The notes under the pieces are model-generated. The model was given only the letters and a program-made list of their open reading frames with translations, had not been told where the DNA came from and did no database searches. 64,000 bases of DNA from Blastococcus sp. CPCC 205250 (lineage in GTDB: Bacteria > Actinomycetota > Actinomycetes > Mycobacteriales > Geodermatophilaceae), in NCBI RefSeq assembly GCF_019799925.1, contig NZ_JABGCG010000010.1, positions 1 to 64,000 on the forward strand, written 5' to 3'. The position numbers and the translations under genes were made by a program. Position 1 is the first letter of the stretch. Each line of letters opens with the position of its first letter. Below are positions 34,233 through 41,966 of the stretch, in pieces.

Positions 34233-36605
34233 GTGAGCGAAACCACCGACCTCGTCGCGTCGCCCCAGGGTGCTGGCGACGAGGCAACTGCCGTTTCTGG
34301 GCAGGCGGGCCGATCCCGCCGCCGCGGCAGCGGTCTGTCGGGGATGCTGCTGCCCGAGCTGCAGCGCCTGGCGGCCGAACTGGGCATCCCGGGCACCGCC
34401 CGGATGCGCAAGGGCGACCTCGTCGCCGCCATCTCCGCCCGTCAGGTGGGCGGCAACGGCGCCGACAGCGGCGCCGCCACCAGCACCGACAGCACGCCGG
34501 CCGCCGGCGCCCGGGACGGCGTGCCGACCCCGCGCGGCGAAGCGGCCACCGCGGCTCCGCTGGAGGCCCCCGTCAGCGGCGGCGCCAACGGCGGGCCCCT
34601 GACCGCCGCGACCTCCACCGCCACCTCCACCGCAGACGCCGAGGCCGCCGCCGCGCCGGCCGAGGCCCCCGCCCAGCCCCGCCGCCGCCGGGCCGCCAGC
34701 CGCCCGGCCGGTGCGCCGGTCGCCGAGGCGCCCGGCAGCGAGGCCCCGACCGCGGACACCGCCGCGGAGCCCGCCGTGGGGACCACCGCCGCCGGCGCCC
34801 CCTCCGGCGACGACGCCGCCGAGACCACCGAGCGGTCTGTCGAGGACGAGCGCGACGACGAGCGTCCGGCCCGCGGCCGGGGTCGCACCCGTGACCGCGA
34901 CGGCGCCGAGCGCGCGCCCCGCGAGAGCACCCGCGACGGCGGCGAGCGTGCCGCCCGCGACGGGGGCGAGCGTGCCGCCCGTGCCGAGCGCACCGACCGT
35001 GACGGCGGGCGTGCCGAGCGCACCGACCGTGACGGCGGGCGTGCCGAGCGGACCGACCGTGACGGCGGGCGTGCCGAGCGCACCGACCGTGACGGCGGGC
35101 GTGCCGAGCGGACCGACCGTGACGGCGGGCGTGCCGAGCGCACCGACCGTGACGGCGGGCGTGCCGAGCGGACCGACCGTGACGGCGGGCGTGCCGAGCG
35201 GACCGACCGTGACGGCGGGCGTGCCGAGCGGACCGACCGCGACGGCAACCGTGGCCCGGACCGTGGCCCCGACCGCAACGGGCGGGCCGAGCGCACCGAC
35301 GGGCGGCCGGACAACCGCACCGACACCCGGGCCCCGCGCGACGACCGCGACGAGGACGACGACGACTTCGAGGGCGGCCGTGGCCGCCGGGGTCGCCGGT
35401 ACCGCGACCGCAACCGCCGCGGCGGGCGCGAGCGCTTCGACCAGCCGACCGAGCCGACCGTCAGCGAGGACGACGTCCTGCTGCCGGTGGCCGGCATCCT
35501 CGACGTGCTCGACAACTACGCGTTCGTCCGCACGTCGGGCTACCTGACCGGCCCGAACGACGTCTACGTCTCCCTGTCGCAGGTGCGCCGCTACGGCCTG
35601 CGCCGCGGTGACGCCATCACCGGCGCCGTCCGCCAGCCCCGCGAGGGCGAGCGCAAGGACAAGTACAACGCGCTGGTGCGGCTCGACACGGTCAACGGCC
35701 TGGACCCCGAGCAGGCGCGTCAGCGTCCGGAGTTCACCAAGCTGACCCCGCTGTACCCGCAGGAGCGGCTGCGGCTGGAGACCGAGCCGCAGCAGCTGAC
35801 CACCCGGGTCATCGACCTGGTCATGCCGATCGGCAAGGGTCAGCGTGCGCTCATCGTCAGCCCGCCCAAGGCCGGCAAGACGATGGTGCTGCAGGCGATC
35901 GCCAACGCGATCACGACGAACAACCCCGAGTGCCACCTCATGGTCGTCCTCGTCGACGAGCGGCCCGAGGAGGTCACCGACATGCAGCGGTCGGTGAAGG
36001 GCGAGGTCATCGCCTCGACCTTCGACCGCCCGCCGGCCGACCACACCACGGTCGCCGAGCTGTCGATCGAGCGGGCCAAGCGCCTGGTCGAGATGGGCCA
36101 CGACGTCGTCGTCCTGCTGGACTCGATCACCCGCCTGGGCCGCGCCTACAACCTGGCGGCCCCCGCCAGCGGGCGCATCCTGTCCGGTGGTGTCGACTCC
36201 ACCGCGCTCTACCCGCCCAAGCGCTTCCTCGGCGCCGCCCGCAACATCGAGAACGGCGGCTCGCTGACCATCATCGCCTCGGCGCTGGTGGAGACCGGGT
36301 CGACGATGGACACGGTCATCTTCGAGGAGTTCAAGGGCACCGGGAACGCCGAGATCAAGCTGGACCGCCGCCTGGCGGACAAGCGGATCTTCCCGGCGGT
36401 CGACGTCAACGCGTCGGGCACGCGCAAGGAGGAGATCCTCATGTCGCCCGACGAGCTGGCCATCATCATCAAGCTGCGCCGGGTGCTGGGTGCGCTCGAG
36501 CCGCAGCAGGCGATGGAGCTGCTCCAGGACAAGCTGCGCAAGACGCGCAACAACATCGAGTTCCTGATGCAGATCCAGAAGACGACGCTCTCCAGCGGCG
36601 ACTAG
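34233..36605 (+). CDS. rho: Transcription termination factor Rho with a large disordered, repeat-bearing insert
   Basis: A 790-residue RNA-dependent helicase, against about 420 in E. coli; the extra length is the N-terminal insert common in actinobacteria. Order: Rho_N (LSGMLLPELQRLAAELG, about 33-70), a low-complexity Ala/Pro then Arg/Asp/Gly insert (about 75-405), the RNA-binding cold-shock domain (DDVLLPVAGILDVLDNYAF), and the ATPase with P-loop SPPKAGKT (543-550), VLVDERPEEVTDMQR, LLDSITRLGRAYN and the Q/R-loop region. Residues 250-339 are nine copies of RAERTDRDGG. GTG 34233 has GGGAAGG upstream. Confidence 0.97.
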   Translation: MSETTDLVASPQGAGDEATAVSGQAGRSRRRGSGLSGMLLPELQRLAAELGIPGTARMRKGDLVAAISARQVGGNGADSGAATSTDSTPAAGARDGVPTPRGEAATAAPLEAPVSGGANGGPLTAATSTATSTADAEAAAAPAEAPAQPRRRRAASRPAGAPVAEAPGSEAPTADTAAEPAVGTTAAGAPSGDDAAETTERSVEDERDDERPARGRGRTRDRDGAERAPRESTRDGGERAARDGGERAARAERTDRDGGRAERTDRDGGRAERTDRDGGRAERTDRDGGRAERTDRDGGRAERTDRDGGRAERTDRDGGRAERTDRDGGRAERTDRDGNRGPDRGPDRNGRAERTDGRPDNRTDTRAPRDDRDEDDDDFEGGRGRRGRRYRDRNRRGGRERFDQPTEPTVSEDDVLLPVAGILDVLDNYAFVRTSGYLTGPNDVYVSLSQVRRYGLRRGDAITGAVRQPREGERKDKYNALVRLDTVNGLDPEQARQRPEFTKLTPLYPQERLRLETEPQQLTTRVIDLVMPIGKGQRALIVSPPKAGKTMVLQAIANAITTNNPECHLMVVLVDERPEEVTDMQRSVKGEVIASTFDRPPADHTTVAELSIERAKRLVEMGHDVVVLLDSITRLGRAYNLAAPASGRILSGGVDSTALYPPKRFLGAARNIENGGSLTIIASALVETGSTMDTVIFEEFKGTGNAEIKLDRRLADKRIFPAVDVNASGTRKEEILMSPDELAIIIKLRRVLGALEPQQAMELLQDKLRKTRNNIEFLMQIQKTTLSSGD
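34980..35249 (+). repeat. 30-bp tandem repeat array inside rho (8 exact-protein units + 1 variant)
   Basis: Eight consecutive 30-bp units encode RAERTDRDGG (Rho residues 250-329). A ninth unit ends DGN. Across the eight units the only base change is C or G in the Arg codon CGC/CGG, which is silent. Two 24-bp DGGERAAR units (about 34934-34981) lie just before. Near-identity at DNA level points to recent expansion by slippage or recombination. Confidence 0.97.
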
Positions 36606-36606
36606 A

Positions 36607-36626
36607 CCACCCCGGCTGCCGGGTGG
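36607..36626 (+). terminator. Hairpin after rho
   Basis: CCACCC (36607-36612) pairs with GGGTGG (36621-36626), with an inner GG/CC. It begins 2 bp after the rho stop. A GATACT -10-like box at 36641-36646 follows and could drive rpmE. Confidence 0.45.
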
Positions 36627-36741
36627 GCGCACCGATCGGGGATACTCGACGGTCGACGTACCGCCCGGCAGCCCTGGAATGCCGCACCGGTAGGCGGCGT
36701 TCACGACTACAGCACCGACACCTGCGGAAGAGGTCCACGGC

Positions 36742-36975
36742 ATGAAGCCCGGCATCCACCCCGAGTACCACACCACCACGGTGACCTGTGGTTGCGGGAA
36801 CACCTTCACCACGAAGAGCACCGTTCCCAGCGGTCAGCTGACCGTCGAGACCTGCTCCGCCTGCCACCCGTTCTACACGGGCAAGCAGCGGATCCTCGAC
36901 ACCGGTGGCCGCGTCGCCCGCTTCGAGAAGCGGTTCGGCAAGCGGGCCGACTCCAAGGTCCCGGCCGGCGAGTAG
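36742..36975 (+). CDS. rpmE: Ribosomal protein bL31, zinc-binding type
   Basis: A 77-residue 50S protein. The four zinc ligands of the C+ type are present: C16, C18, C38 and C41 (TCGCGNTF and ETCSACHPFYTGKQ). C+ L31 is usually replaced by a Cys-less paralogue under zinc starvation in actinobacteria; no paralogue lies in this window. ATG 36742 follows GGAAGAGG at good spacing. The gene lies between rho and prfA, an order conserved in actinobacteria. Confidence 0.97.
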   Translation: MKPGIHPEYHTTTVTCGCGNTFTTKSTVPSGQLTVETCSACHPFYTGKQRILDTGGRVARFEKRFGKRADSKVPAGE

Positions 36976-36981
36976 CGCTCC

Positions 36982-37030
36982 CGACGGCGCCCGTGCCCAC
37001 CCCGCTCAGGGGTGGGGACGGGCGCCGTCG
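36982..37030 (+). terminator. Very strong hairpin after rpmE
   Basis: CGACGGCGCCCGT (36982-36994) with ACGGGCGCCGTCG (37018-37030), continued inside by CCCACCCC/GGGGTGGG with one G-G mismatch and a GCTCA loop, makes about 21 paired bases. It lies 6 bp after the rpmE stop and 44 bp before prfA. Confidence 0.85.
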
Positions 37031-37074
37031 TCATGTCCGCAGCCGGTCCCCACCCACTCCGAGAGGCCTCCGCC

Positions 37075-38151
37075 ATGAGCACCACCGACGCCGGCACCGA
37101 CCGCCTGCGCGGGCTGCTCGACGAGCACGCGGCCCTGGAGCTCGAGCTCGCCGACCCGGCCGTGCACTCCGACACCGGCCGCGCCCGCCGGCTGGGCCGC
37201 CGGTACGCCGCGCTCGCTCCGGTGGTGGAGACGGCCCGCGCGCTGGACCAGGCGCGCGACGATCTCGGCACCGCCCGCGAGCTGGGGGCCGAGGACGCGT
37301 CCTTCCGCGCCGAGGCCGAGGGCCTCGAGGTGCGGATCGAGGAGCTGACCGGCCGGCTGCGCGAGCTGCTGCTGCCCAAGGACCCCGACGACGACAAGGA
37401 CGTCATCCTCGAGATCAAGGCGGGAGAGGGCGGCGCAGAGTCGGCGCTGTTCGCCGGCGACCTGCTGCGGATGTACCTGCGCTACGCCGAGCGGCGCGGC
37501 TGGTCGACGGAGATCCTCGACGCCGTCGACGCGGACCTCGGTGGCTACAAGGACGTCGCGGTGGCGATCAAGTCGCGGACCGACGAGGGCATCTGGCCCC
37601 GGCTGAAGTTCGAGGGCGGCGTCCACCGCGTGCAGCGGGTGCCGGTGACCGAGAGCCAGGGCCGCATCCACACGTCCGCGGCGGGCGTGCTCGTGCTGCC
37701 CGAGGCCGAGGAGGTCGACGTGACGGTCGACGCGAACGATCTGCGGATCGACGTGTTCCGGTCGTCGGGGCCCGGCGGTCAGAGCGTCAACACCACCGAC
37801 TCCGCCGTCCGGATCACCCACCTGCCGAGCGGCATCGTCGTCAGTTCGCAGAACGAGAAGAGCCAGCTGCAGAACAAGGAGTCCGCGCTGCGCGTGCTCC
37901 GCTCGCGGCTCCTGGTCGCAGCTCGTGAGGAGGCCGCCGCGGTCGCCAGCGACCAGCGCCGCAGCCAGGTGCGGACCATGGACCGCAGCGAGCGGGTCCG
38001 GACCTACAACTTCCCGGAGAACCGGATCGCCGACCACCGCGTCGGCTACAAGGCGCACAACCTCGACCAGGTGATCGACGGCGATCTCGATGCGGTGATC
38101 GACGCCCTGGCCGCCGCGCACACGGCCGAGCTGCTGGCGGCCGGGTCCTGA
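37075..38151 (+). CDS. prfA: Peptide chain release factor 1
   Basis: A 358-residue class I release factor reading UAA and UAG. The codon-reading tripeptide is P190-V191-T192 (RVPVTESQGRIHTSA), the RF1 type rather than the RF2 SPF. The catalytic GGQ is residues 234-236 (GPGGQSVNTTDSAV). I chose ATG 37075, with GAGAGG upstream, over the longer frame at 37012, which would start inside the rpmE terminator. Gln of GGQ is expected to be methylated by PrmC, the next gene, which overlaps its stop. Confidence 0.97.
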   Translation: MSTTDAGTDRLRGLLDEHAALELELADPAVHSDTGRARRLGRRYAALAPVVETARALDQARDDLGTARELGAEDASFRAEAEGLEVRIEELTGRLRELLLPKDPDDDKDVILEIKAGEGGAESALFAGDLLRMYLRYAERRGWSTEILDAVDADLGGYKDVAVAIKSRTDEGIWPRLKFEGGVHRVQRVPVTESQGRIHTSAAGVLVLPEAEEVDVTVDANDLRIDVFRSSGPGGQSVNTTDSAVRITHLPSGIVVSSQNEKSQLQNKESALRVLRSRLLVAAREEAAAVASDQRRSQVRTMDRSERVRTYNFPENRIADHRVGYKAHNLDQVIDGDLDAVIDALAAAHTAELLAAGS

Positions 38152-39020
38152 ACAGCCGCACGCTGCTCGCCGACGCCGCCCGCCGGCTCGCCGAGGCGGG
38201 CATCGAGTCCCCGCGGGTGGACGCCGAGCTGCTGCTGGCCCACGCGACCGGTCGCACCCGCGCCGGGCTGCTCGTCCTGGACACCGTCGACGGCCCCGTC
38301 GCGGAGCGGTTCACCGACCTCGTCGAGCAGCGCGCCGACCGGGTCCCGCTGCAGCACCTGACCGGCCGGGCGCCCTTCCGGTACCTGGAGCTCGCCGTCG
38401 GCCCCGGCGTCTTCGTGCCCCGGCCGGAGACCGAGCAGATCGTCGAGTGGTGCCTGGCCCGGCTGACCGGGGTGGCCGAGCCGGTCGTGGTCGACCTCGG
38501 CACCGGCTCCGGCGCGATCGCGCTGTCGATCGCGCACGAGCACCCGGGCGCACGGGTGACCGCCATCGAGCGGGACGCCGACGCAATCGAGTGGACCAGG
38601 GTCAACGCCGCGGCGCGGGCCGCCGCGGGGGACCGGCCGGTGGAGGTGCTCGGCGGCGACATGACCGACCCCGGGCTGCTGCGCGCCCTCGACGGCCGCG
38701 TCGACCTGGTCGTGTCGAACCCGCCGTACGTGCCCGACGGCGCCCGGCTGCCCCGCGAGGTCGCCGACCACGACCCGCCGCTGGCGCTGTGGGGCGGTCC
38801 CGACGGGCTCGACGTCGTCCGCGGCCTGCTCGGCACCGCCGCGCGGCTGCTGCGGCCCGGCGGCGCGCTGGGCATCGAGCACGCCGACCAGCAGGGGACG
38901 GCGCTGCCCGCGGTGGTCCGCGCGCACGGCGGCTGGGCCGACGTCGCCGACCACGTCGACCTGGCCGGCCGCCCGCGGTACACCACCGCCACACGCGTCG
39001 CCGGTGCTGGGGGAGACTGA
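38148..39020 (+). CDS. prmC: Release factor glutamine methyltransferase PrmC; probable CTG start
   Basis: A 290-residue SAM-dependent enzyme methylating the GGQ glutamine of release factors. Its catalytic NPPY is residues 191-194 (VVSNPPYVPDG), and the SAM site is VVDLGTGSGAIALSIA. The first standard start in frame is GTG 38217, which would cut off half of the helical release-factor-binding domain (SRTLLADAARRLAEAGIESP). That sequence is open in frame up to CTG 38148, which overlaps the prfA stop as CTGA, the same geometry as the ATGA and GTGA junctions elsewhere here. I therefore propose a CTG start. Confidence 0.93.
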   Translation: MNSRTLLADAARRLAEAGIESPRVDAELLLAHATGRTRAGLLVLDTVDGPVAERFTDLVEQRADRVPLQHLTGRAPFRYLELAVGPGVFVPRPETEQIVEWCLARLTGVAEPVVVDLGTGSGAIALSIAHEHPGARVTAIERDADAIEWTRVNAAARAAAGDRPVEVLGGDMTDPGLLRALDGRVDLVVSNPPYVPDGARLPREVADHDPPLALWGGPDGLDVVRGLLGTAARLLRPGGALGIEHADQQGTALPAVVRAHGGWADVADHVDLAGRPRYTTATRVAGAGGD

Positions 39021-39026
39021 CCCGCC

Positions 39027-39668
39027 GTGGCCGACCTCTACGACTGCTCCGACCCCGACGCCCGCTCCGCCGGCCTGGACGCCGCCGCCGCGGCGATCGG
39101 CCGCGGCGAGCTCGTGCTCCTGCCCACCGACACCGTCTACGGGGTGGCCGCCGACGCCTTCACCCCCGACGCGGTGACCCGGCTGCTCGCCGCCAAGAAC
39201 CGCGGCCGCGCCATGCCGGTCCCCGTGCTGATCGGCGAGGCCTCGACCCTCGCCGGGCTGGTCGTGGACGTCCCGGCCGTCGCCCTCCGGCTCGCCGAGG
39301 AGTTCTGGCCCGGCGGGCTGACGCTGGTCCTCGAGCACGCGCCGTCGCTGGCCTGGGACCTCGGGGACGCCGAGGGCACCGTCGCCGTGCGGCTCCCCGA
39401 CGACGAGGTCGCCCGCGACCTGCTGCGCCGCACCGGGCCCCTCGCCGTCTCCAGCGCCAACCGCTCCGGCCGGCCGGCCGCCACCAACGCCGCGGCCGCG
39501 GTCGAGCAGCTGGGGGCCCGGGCTGCGGTGGTCCTCGACGACGGGCCGCGCACCGGCTCGGCGGCCAGCACCATCGTCGACTGCACGGTGCCGGCGCCGC
39601 GGGTGCTGCGCGTCGGCGCCGTCGACGTCGACGCGCTGCGCGCCGTCGTCCCCGAGCTCACCGACTGA
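39027..39668 (+). CDS. L-threonylcarbamoyladenylate synthase (Sua5/YciO/YrdC family)
   Basis: A 213-residue protein of the TsaC/Sua5 family that makes threonylcarbamoyl-AMP from threonine, bicarbonate and ATP for tRNA t6A modification. Motifs: LLPTDTVYGVAADAF (around residue 31), KNRGRAMPVPVLIG, and VAVRLPDDEVARDLL with LAVSSANRSGRPAATN. It lacks the extra Sua5 domain. GTG 39027 follows GGGGGAGAC. It starts 6 bp after prmC and is probably co-transcribed with prfA-prmC. Confidence 0.95.
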   Translation: MADLYDCSDPDARSAGLDAAAAAIGRGELVLLPTDTVYGVAADAFTPDAVTRLLAAKNRGRAMPVPVLIGEASTLAGLVVDVPAVALRLAEEFWPGGLTLVLEHAPSLAWDLGDAEGTVAVRLPDDEVARDLLRRTGPLAVSSANRSGRPAATNAAAAVEQLGARAAVVLDDGPRTGSAASTIVDCTVPAPRVLRVGAVDVDALRAVVPELTD

Positions 39669-39787
39669 GGGAGGCCCCCTCGCGCGCGGGCGCCTGCCGG
39701 GAGGCCGGGGCCGCGCGGTGACGCTCCGTTCCAGGAGGGGGCGATACCGTGGTCCCACCGACGTCGTCCAGCCCGGGAGATCCCCCG

Positions 39788-39841
39788 ATGCGCATCCCCG
39801 GCCGGGGCATCCCGACAGCAGCGCTCCCGGGCGCCGGCTGA
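39788..39841 (+). CDS. 17-codon leader ORF before wecA
   Basis: ATG 39788 opens a 17-residue ORF (MRIPGRGIPTAALPGAG) with GGGAGA at an ideal 7-nt spacing. It is in the same frame as wecA and ends at TGA 39839-39841, three bases before the wecA ATG. A TACCGT -10-like box lies at 39745-39750. It may feed ribosomes to wecA, which has no ribosome site of its own. The peptide itself need not have a function. Confidence 0.45.
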   Translation: MRIPGRGIPTAALPGAG

Positions 39842-39844
39842 GCC

Positions 39845-41104
39845 ATGCGCGAGTACCTCGTCGTCCTCCTCACCGCGGGGCTGGTGACCTACCTCGCCAC
39901 CCCGGTGGTGCGGATCGCCGCCGTGCGGCTGCGGATGATGGCCGCTCCCCGCGAACGGGACGTGCACGTGATCCCCACGCCGCGCGGCGGGGGAGTGGCG
40001 ATGTACCTGGGCGTCGCCGCGGCGGTGCTCGTGGCCACCCGGCTGCCCGCGCTGCAGCGCACGTTCGACGACTCGCAGACCGCCGCCGTGCTCGCGGCCG
40101 GCGGCCTCATCTGCCTGCTCGGGGTGCTCGACGACAAGTTCGGCCTCGACGCCCTGACCAAGCTGACCGGCCAGATCGCCGCCGCCGGCGTCATGGTCCT
40201 GCTGGGCGTGCAGCTGTCCTTCGTCTTCCTGCCCGTCGCCGACCTCGGGACGATCTCGCTGGGCCCCGACGTCGGCGTCCCGCTGACGATCCTGCTCACC
40301 GTCCTGACGGTCAACGCGCTCAACTTCATCGACGGTCTCGACGGGCTGGCGGCCGGGGTCTCGGCGATCGCCGCGCTGGCCTTCTTCGCCTACAGCTACA
40401 ACCTCGGCCTGACCGGGTACGACGACGTCGCCAGCGCCCCGGCCCTCATCACCGCGGTCCTGGCCGGCGCGTGCCTGGGCTTCCTGCCGCACAACTTCAG
40501 CCCGGCCCGGATCTTCATGGGCGACTCCGGCTCGATGCTGGTCGGCCTCATGCTCGCGGCCGCGGCCGTGACGGCGACCGGGAACGTCGACCCGCAGTCC
40601 TTCGACTCCGCCGCCAGCCTGCTGCCCCTGGCGCTGCCGCTGCTCGTGCCGATCGCAGTGCTGTTCATCCCGTTCATCGACCTGCTCATGGCGGTCGTGC
40701 GGCGGACCCGCCGGGGCCGGTCGCCCTTCTCGCCGGACAAGATGCACCTGCACCACCGGCTGCTGGCCATCGGCCACTCGCACCGGCGCGCGGTGCTGGT
40801 CATGTACTTCTGGGCCGCCCTGCTCTCCAGCGGCGCCGTGGCGCTGTCCATCACCGGCGGCAAGGCCGAGCTCCTGGTGGTCATCGGTGCCCTGCTCCTG
40901 GTGGGCGTCGTCGTCGTCCTGGCCCCGCGCACCCGCCGGGCCGCACGCGAGGCGCGGGCGGCCGACCTGATCGCCCAGCGGCGGCGCAGCCGGGCGGCGC
41001 ACCCCACCGCCCGCGCGGTGCGCTCCGCCGGCGGGCCGGCCCCCGAGGCGGCGGCGCCGGCGCCGCCCCCGCGCTCGCCCGGTGCCGGGCAGGTGGTCCG
41101 ATGA
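39845..41104 (+). CDS. wecA: Polyprenyl-phosphate GlcNAc-1-phosphate transferase (WecA/MraY family)
   Basis: A 419-residue membrane enzyme that moves GlcNAc-1-P from UDP-GlcNAc to decaprenyl phosphate, the first step of actinobacterial arabinogalactan-type linker synthesis. About 11 helices. Motifs: TPRGGGVAMYLG, the metal-binding LGVLDDKFGLDALTKL, NALNFIDGLDGLAAG, FMGDSGSMLVG, and the HLHHRLLAIGHSHRR loop (H-I-H-H motif). A cytoplasmic tail of about 60 charged then Pro/Ala-rich residues follows. It directly precedes the ATP synthase genes and overlaps atpI (ATGA), as in mycobacteria. Confidence 0.93.
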   Translation: MREYLVVLLTAGLVTYLATPVVRIAAVRLRMMAAPRERDVHVIPTPRGGGVAMYLGVAAAVLVATRLPALQRTFDDSQTAAVLAAGGLICLLGVLDDKFGLDALTKLTGQIAAAGVMVLLGVQLSFVFLPVADLGTISLGPDVGVPLTILLTVLTVNALNFIDGLDGLAAGVSAIAALAFFAYSYNLGLTGYDDVASAPALITAVLAGACLGFLPHNFSPARIFMGDSGSMLVGLMLAAAAVTATGNVDPQSFDSAASLLPLALPLLVPIAVLFIPFIDLLMAVVRRTRRGRSPFSPDKMHLHHRLLAIGHSHRRAVLVMYFWAALLSSGAVALSITGGKAELLVVIGALLLVGVVVVLAPRTRRAAREARAADLIAQRRRSRAAHPTARAVRSAGGPAPEAAAPAPPPRSPGAGQVVR

Positions 41105-41532
41105 GCGGCATGCCCCGTGAGGACCCCGGCTGGGACCTGTCGTTCCTGCGCGTCGGCGCCCTGGCCACGCTCGCGGTCACCGCGGTGGCCGCGCCGGTCA
41201 CCGGCCTGCTCGCCGGGTGGGACGACGCGGTCGGCGTGCTGGTCGGCGCCGCGGTCGTGACGGCGTTCTTCGTCGTGAGCGGCGTCGTCGTCGCCTGGGC
41301 CGGCCGGATCAACGACGCGTTCACCCTGCCCGCGGCGATGGGCGCGTTCTTCGTCAAGGCGATCGTGCTGTTCGGGCTGCTCGACGCCCTGCCCGAGGAG
41401 GGCTGGCTCGACCGGCTCACCCTGGCCTGGACGGTGATCGCCGGCGCGCTGCTGTGGAGCGCCGTCCAGCTCCGCTGGGTGTGGACCCGGCCGCTGTACT
41501 ACGTCACGCCGCCCCGGCCACCCGCGTCCTGA
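41101..41532 (+). CDS. AtpI-like membrane protein of the ATP synthase locus
   Basis: A 143-residue protein with four hydrophobic helices (about residues 18-125) and a C-terminal WVWTRPLYYVTPP. Its place between wecA and atpZ/atpB, its size and its topology match the subunit-I-like protein of actinobacterial atp operons, thought to assist c-ring assembly or ion uptake. ATG 41101 overlaps the wecA stop. Sequence conservation in this family is weak, so the name rests partly on position. Confidence 0.75.
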   Translation: MSGMPREDPGWDLSFLRVGALATLAVTAVAAPVTGLLAGWDDAVGVLVGAAVVTAFFVVSGVVVAWAGRINDAFTLPAAMGAFFVKAIVLFGLLDALPEEGWLDRLTLAWTVIAGALLWSAVQLRWVWTRPLYYVTPPRPPAS

Positions 41533-41584
41533 CGCCGGGCCCGGCGTGGCGGCGCTGGACACCCGGACGGGTGGTCCGGGCGTC

Positions 41585-41606
41585 CCCTCCGTCGCACCCC
41601 GGAGGG
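41585..41606 (+). terminator. Hairpin between atpI and atpZ
   Basis: CCCTCCG (41585-41591) and CGGAGGG (41600-41606) form a 7-bp stem with an 8-nt loop. A -10-like GATAGT/TAGTGT (41623-41630) follows, so transcription may end here and restart for the atp genes. Confidence 0.5.
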
Positions 41607-41622
41607 CCCGCGACACGCGGCT

Positions 41623-41630
41623 GATAGTGT
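41623..41630 (+). promoter_or_regulatory. Putative promoter of the atpZ-BEFHAGD operon
   Basis: GATAGTGT holds two -10-like hexamers ending 9-11 nt before ATG 41640, so the atp message would have almost no leader. Confidence 0.4.
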
Positions 41631-41639
41631 CCGGGACCG

Positions 41640-41966
41640 ATGGCCGAGGACGACCCCACCACCGGGGACGCACGGCCCCCGACTGCGAAGCCGACCAGCG
41701 GCGGCAGTGGTGCCGAGACCGGATACGCGGTCATCGGGACGCTGATCTCCGGGATGGCCGTGTGGGGCGGGGCCGGGTGGCTGCTCGACCAGTGGCTGGA
41801 CACGCGAGTGTTCTTCCCGGTCGGCATCATCCTCGGCATGGCGGTGGCGATCTACGTGGTCGTCCTCCGGTTCGGCGGACTGCCCACGCCATCAGGGCCC
41901 CCGCACACCAGCACCACCCAGGGCGGACGACGGAGCCGGCCCAGGACGCAGAAGGGACAACGGTGA
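41640..41966 (+). CDS. AtpZ/AtpI family protein
   Basis: A 108-residue protein with a polar N-terminus and two hydrophobic helices (about 26-50 and 58-78) joined by AGWLLDQWLDTRVFFPVG, characteristic of AtpZ. AtpZ with AtpI is reported to form an ion channel or assembly factor for the F1Fo enzyme (literature, other bacteria). The basic tail RRSRPRTQKGQR follows. Its stop overlaps atpB (GTGA at 41963). Confidence 0.82.
   Translation: MAEDDPTTGDARPPTAKPTSGGSGAETGYAVIGTLISGMAVWGGAGWLLDQWLDTRVFFPVGIILGMAVAIYVVVLRFGGLPTPSGPPHTSTTQGGRRSRPRTQKGQR

Noticed and set aside
34980..35249. Regular repeats that could suggest a CRISPR array
   Set aside because: The units are directly adjacent without spacers, 30 bp and in frame within Rho, so this is a protein-coding tandem repeat.
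33981..36821. 946-codon open frame antisense to rho, with collagen-like T-P-A-V-T-V-G repeats
   Set aside because: It is the mirror of the rho repeat and of high third-position GC; rho itself is unmistakable on the other strand.
37012..37074. Upstream ATG for prfA at 37012
   Set aside because: It lies within the rpmE terminator stem and lacks a ribosome site; ATG 37075 has one and gives the normal RF1 length.
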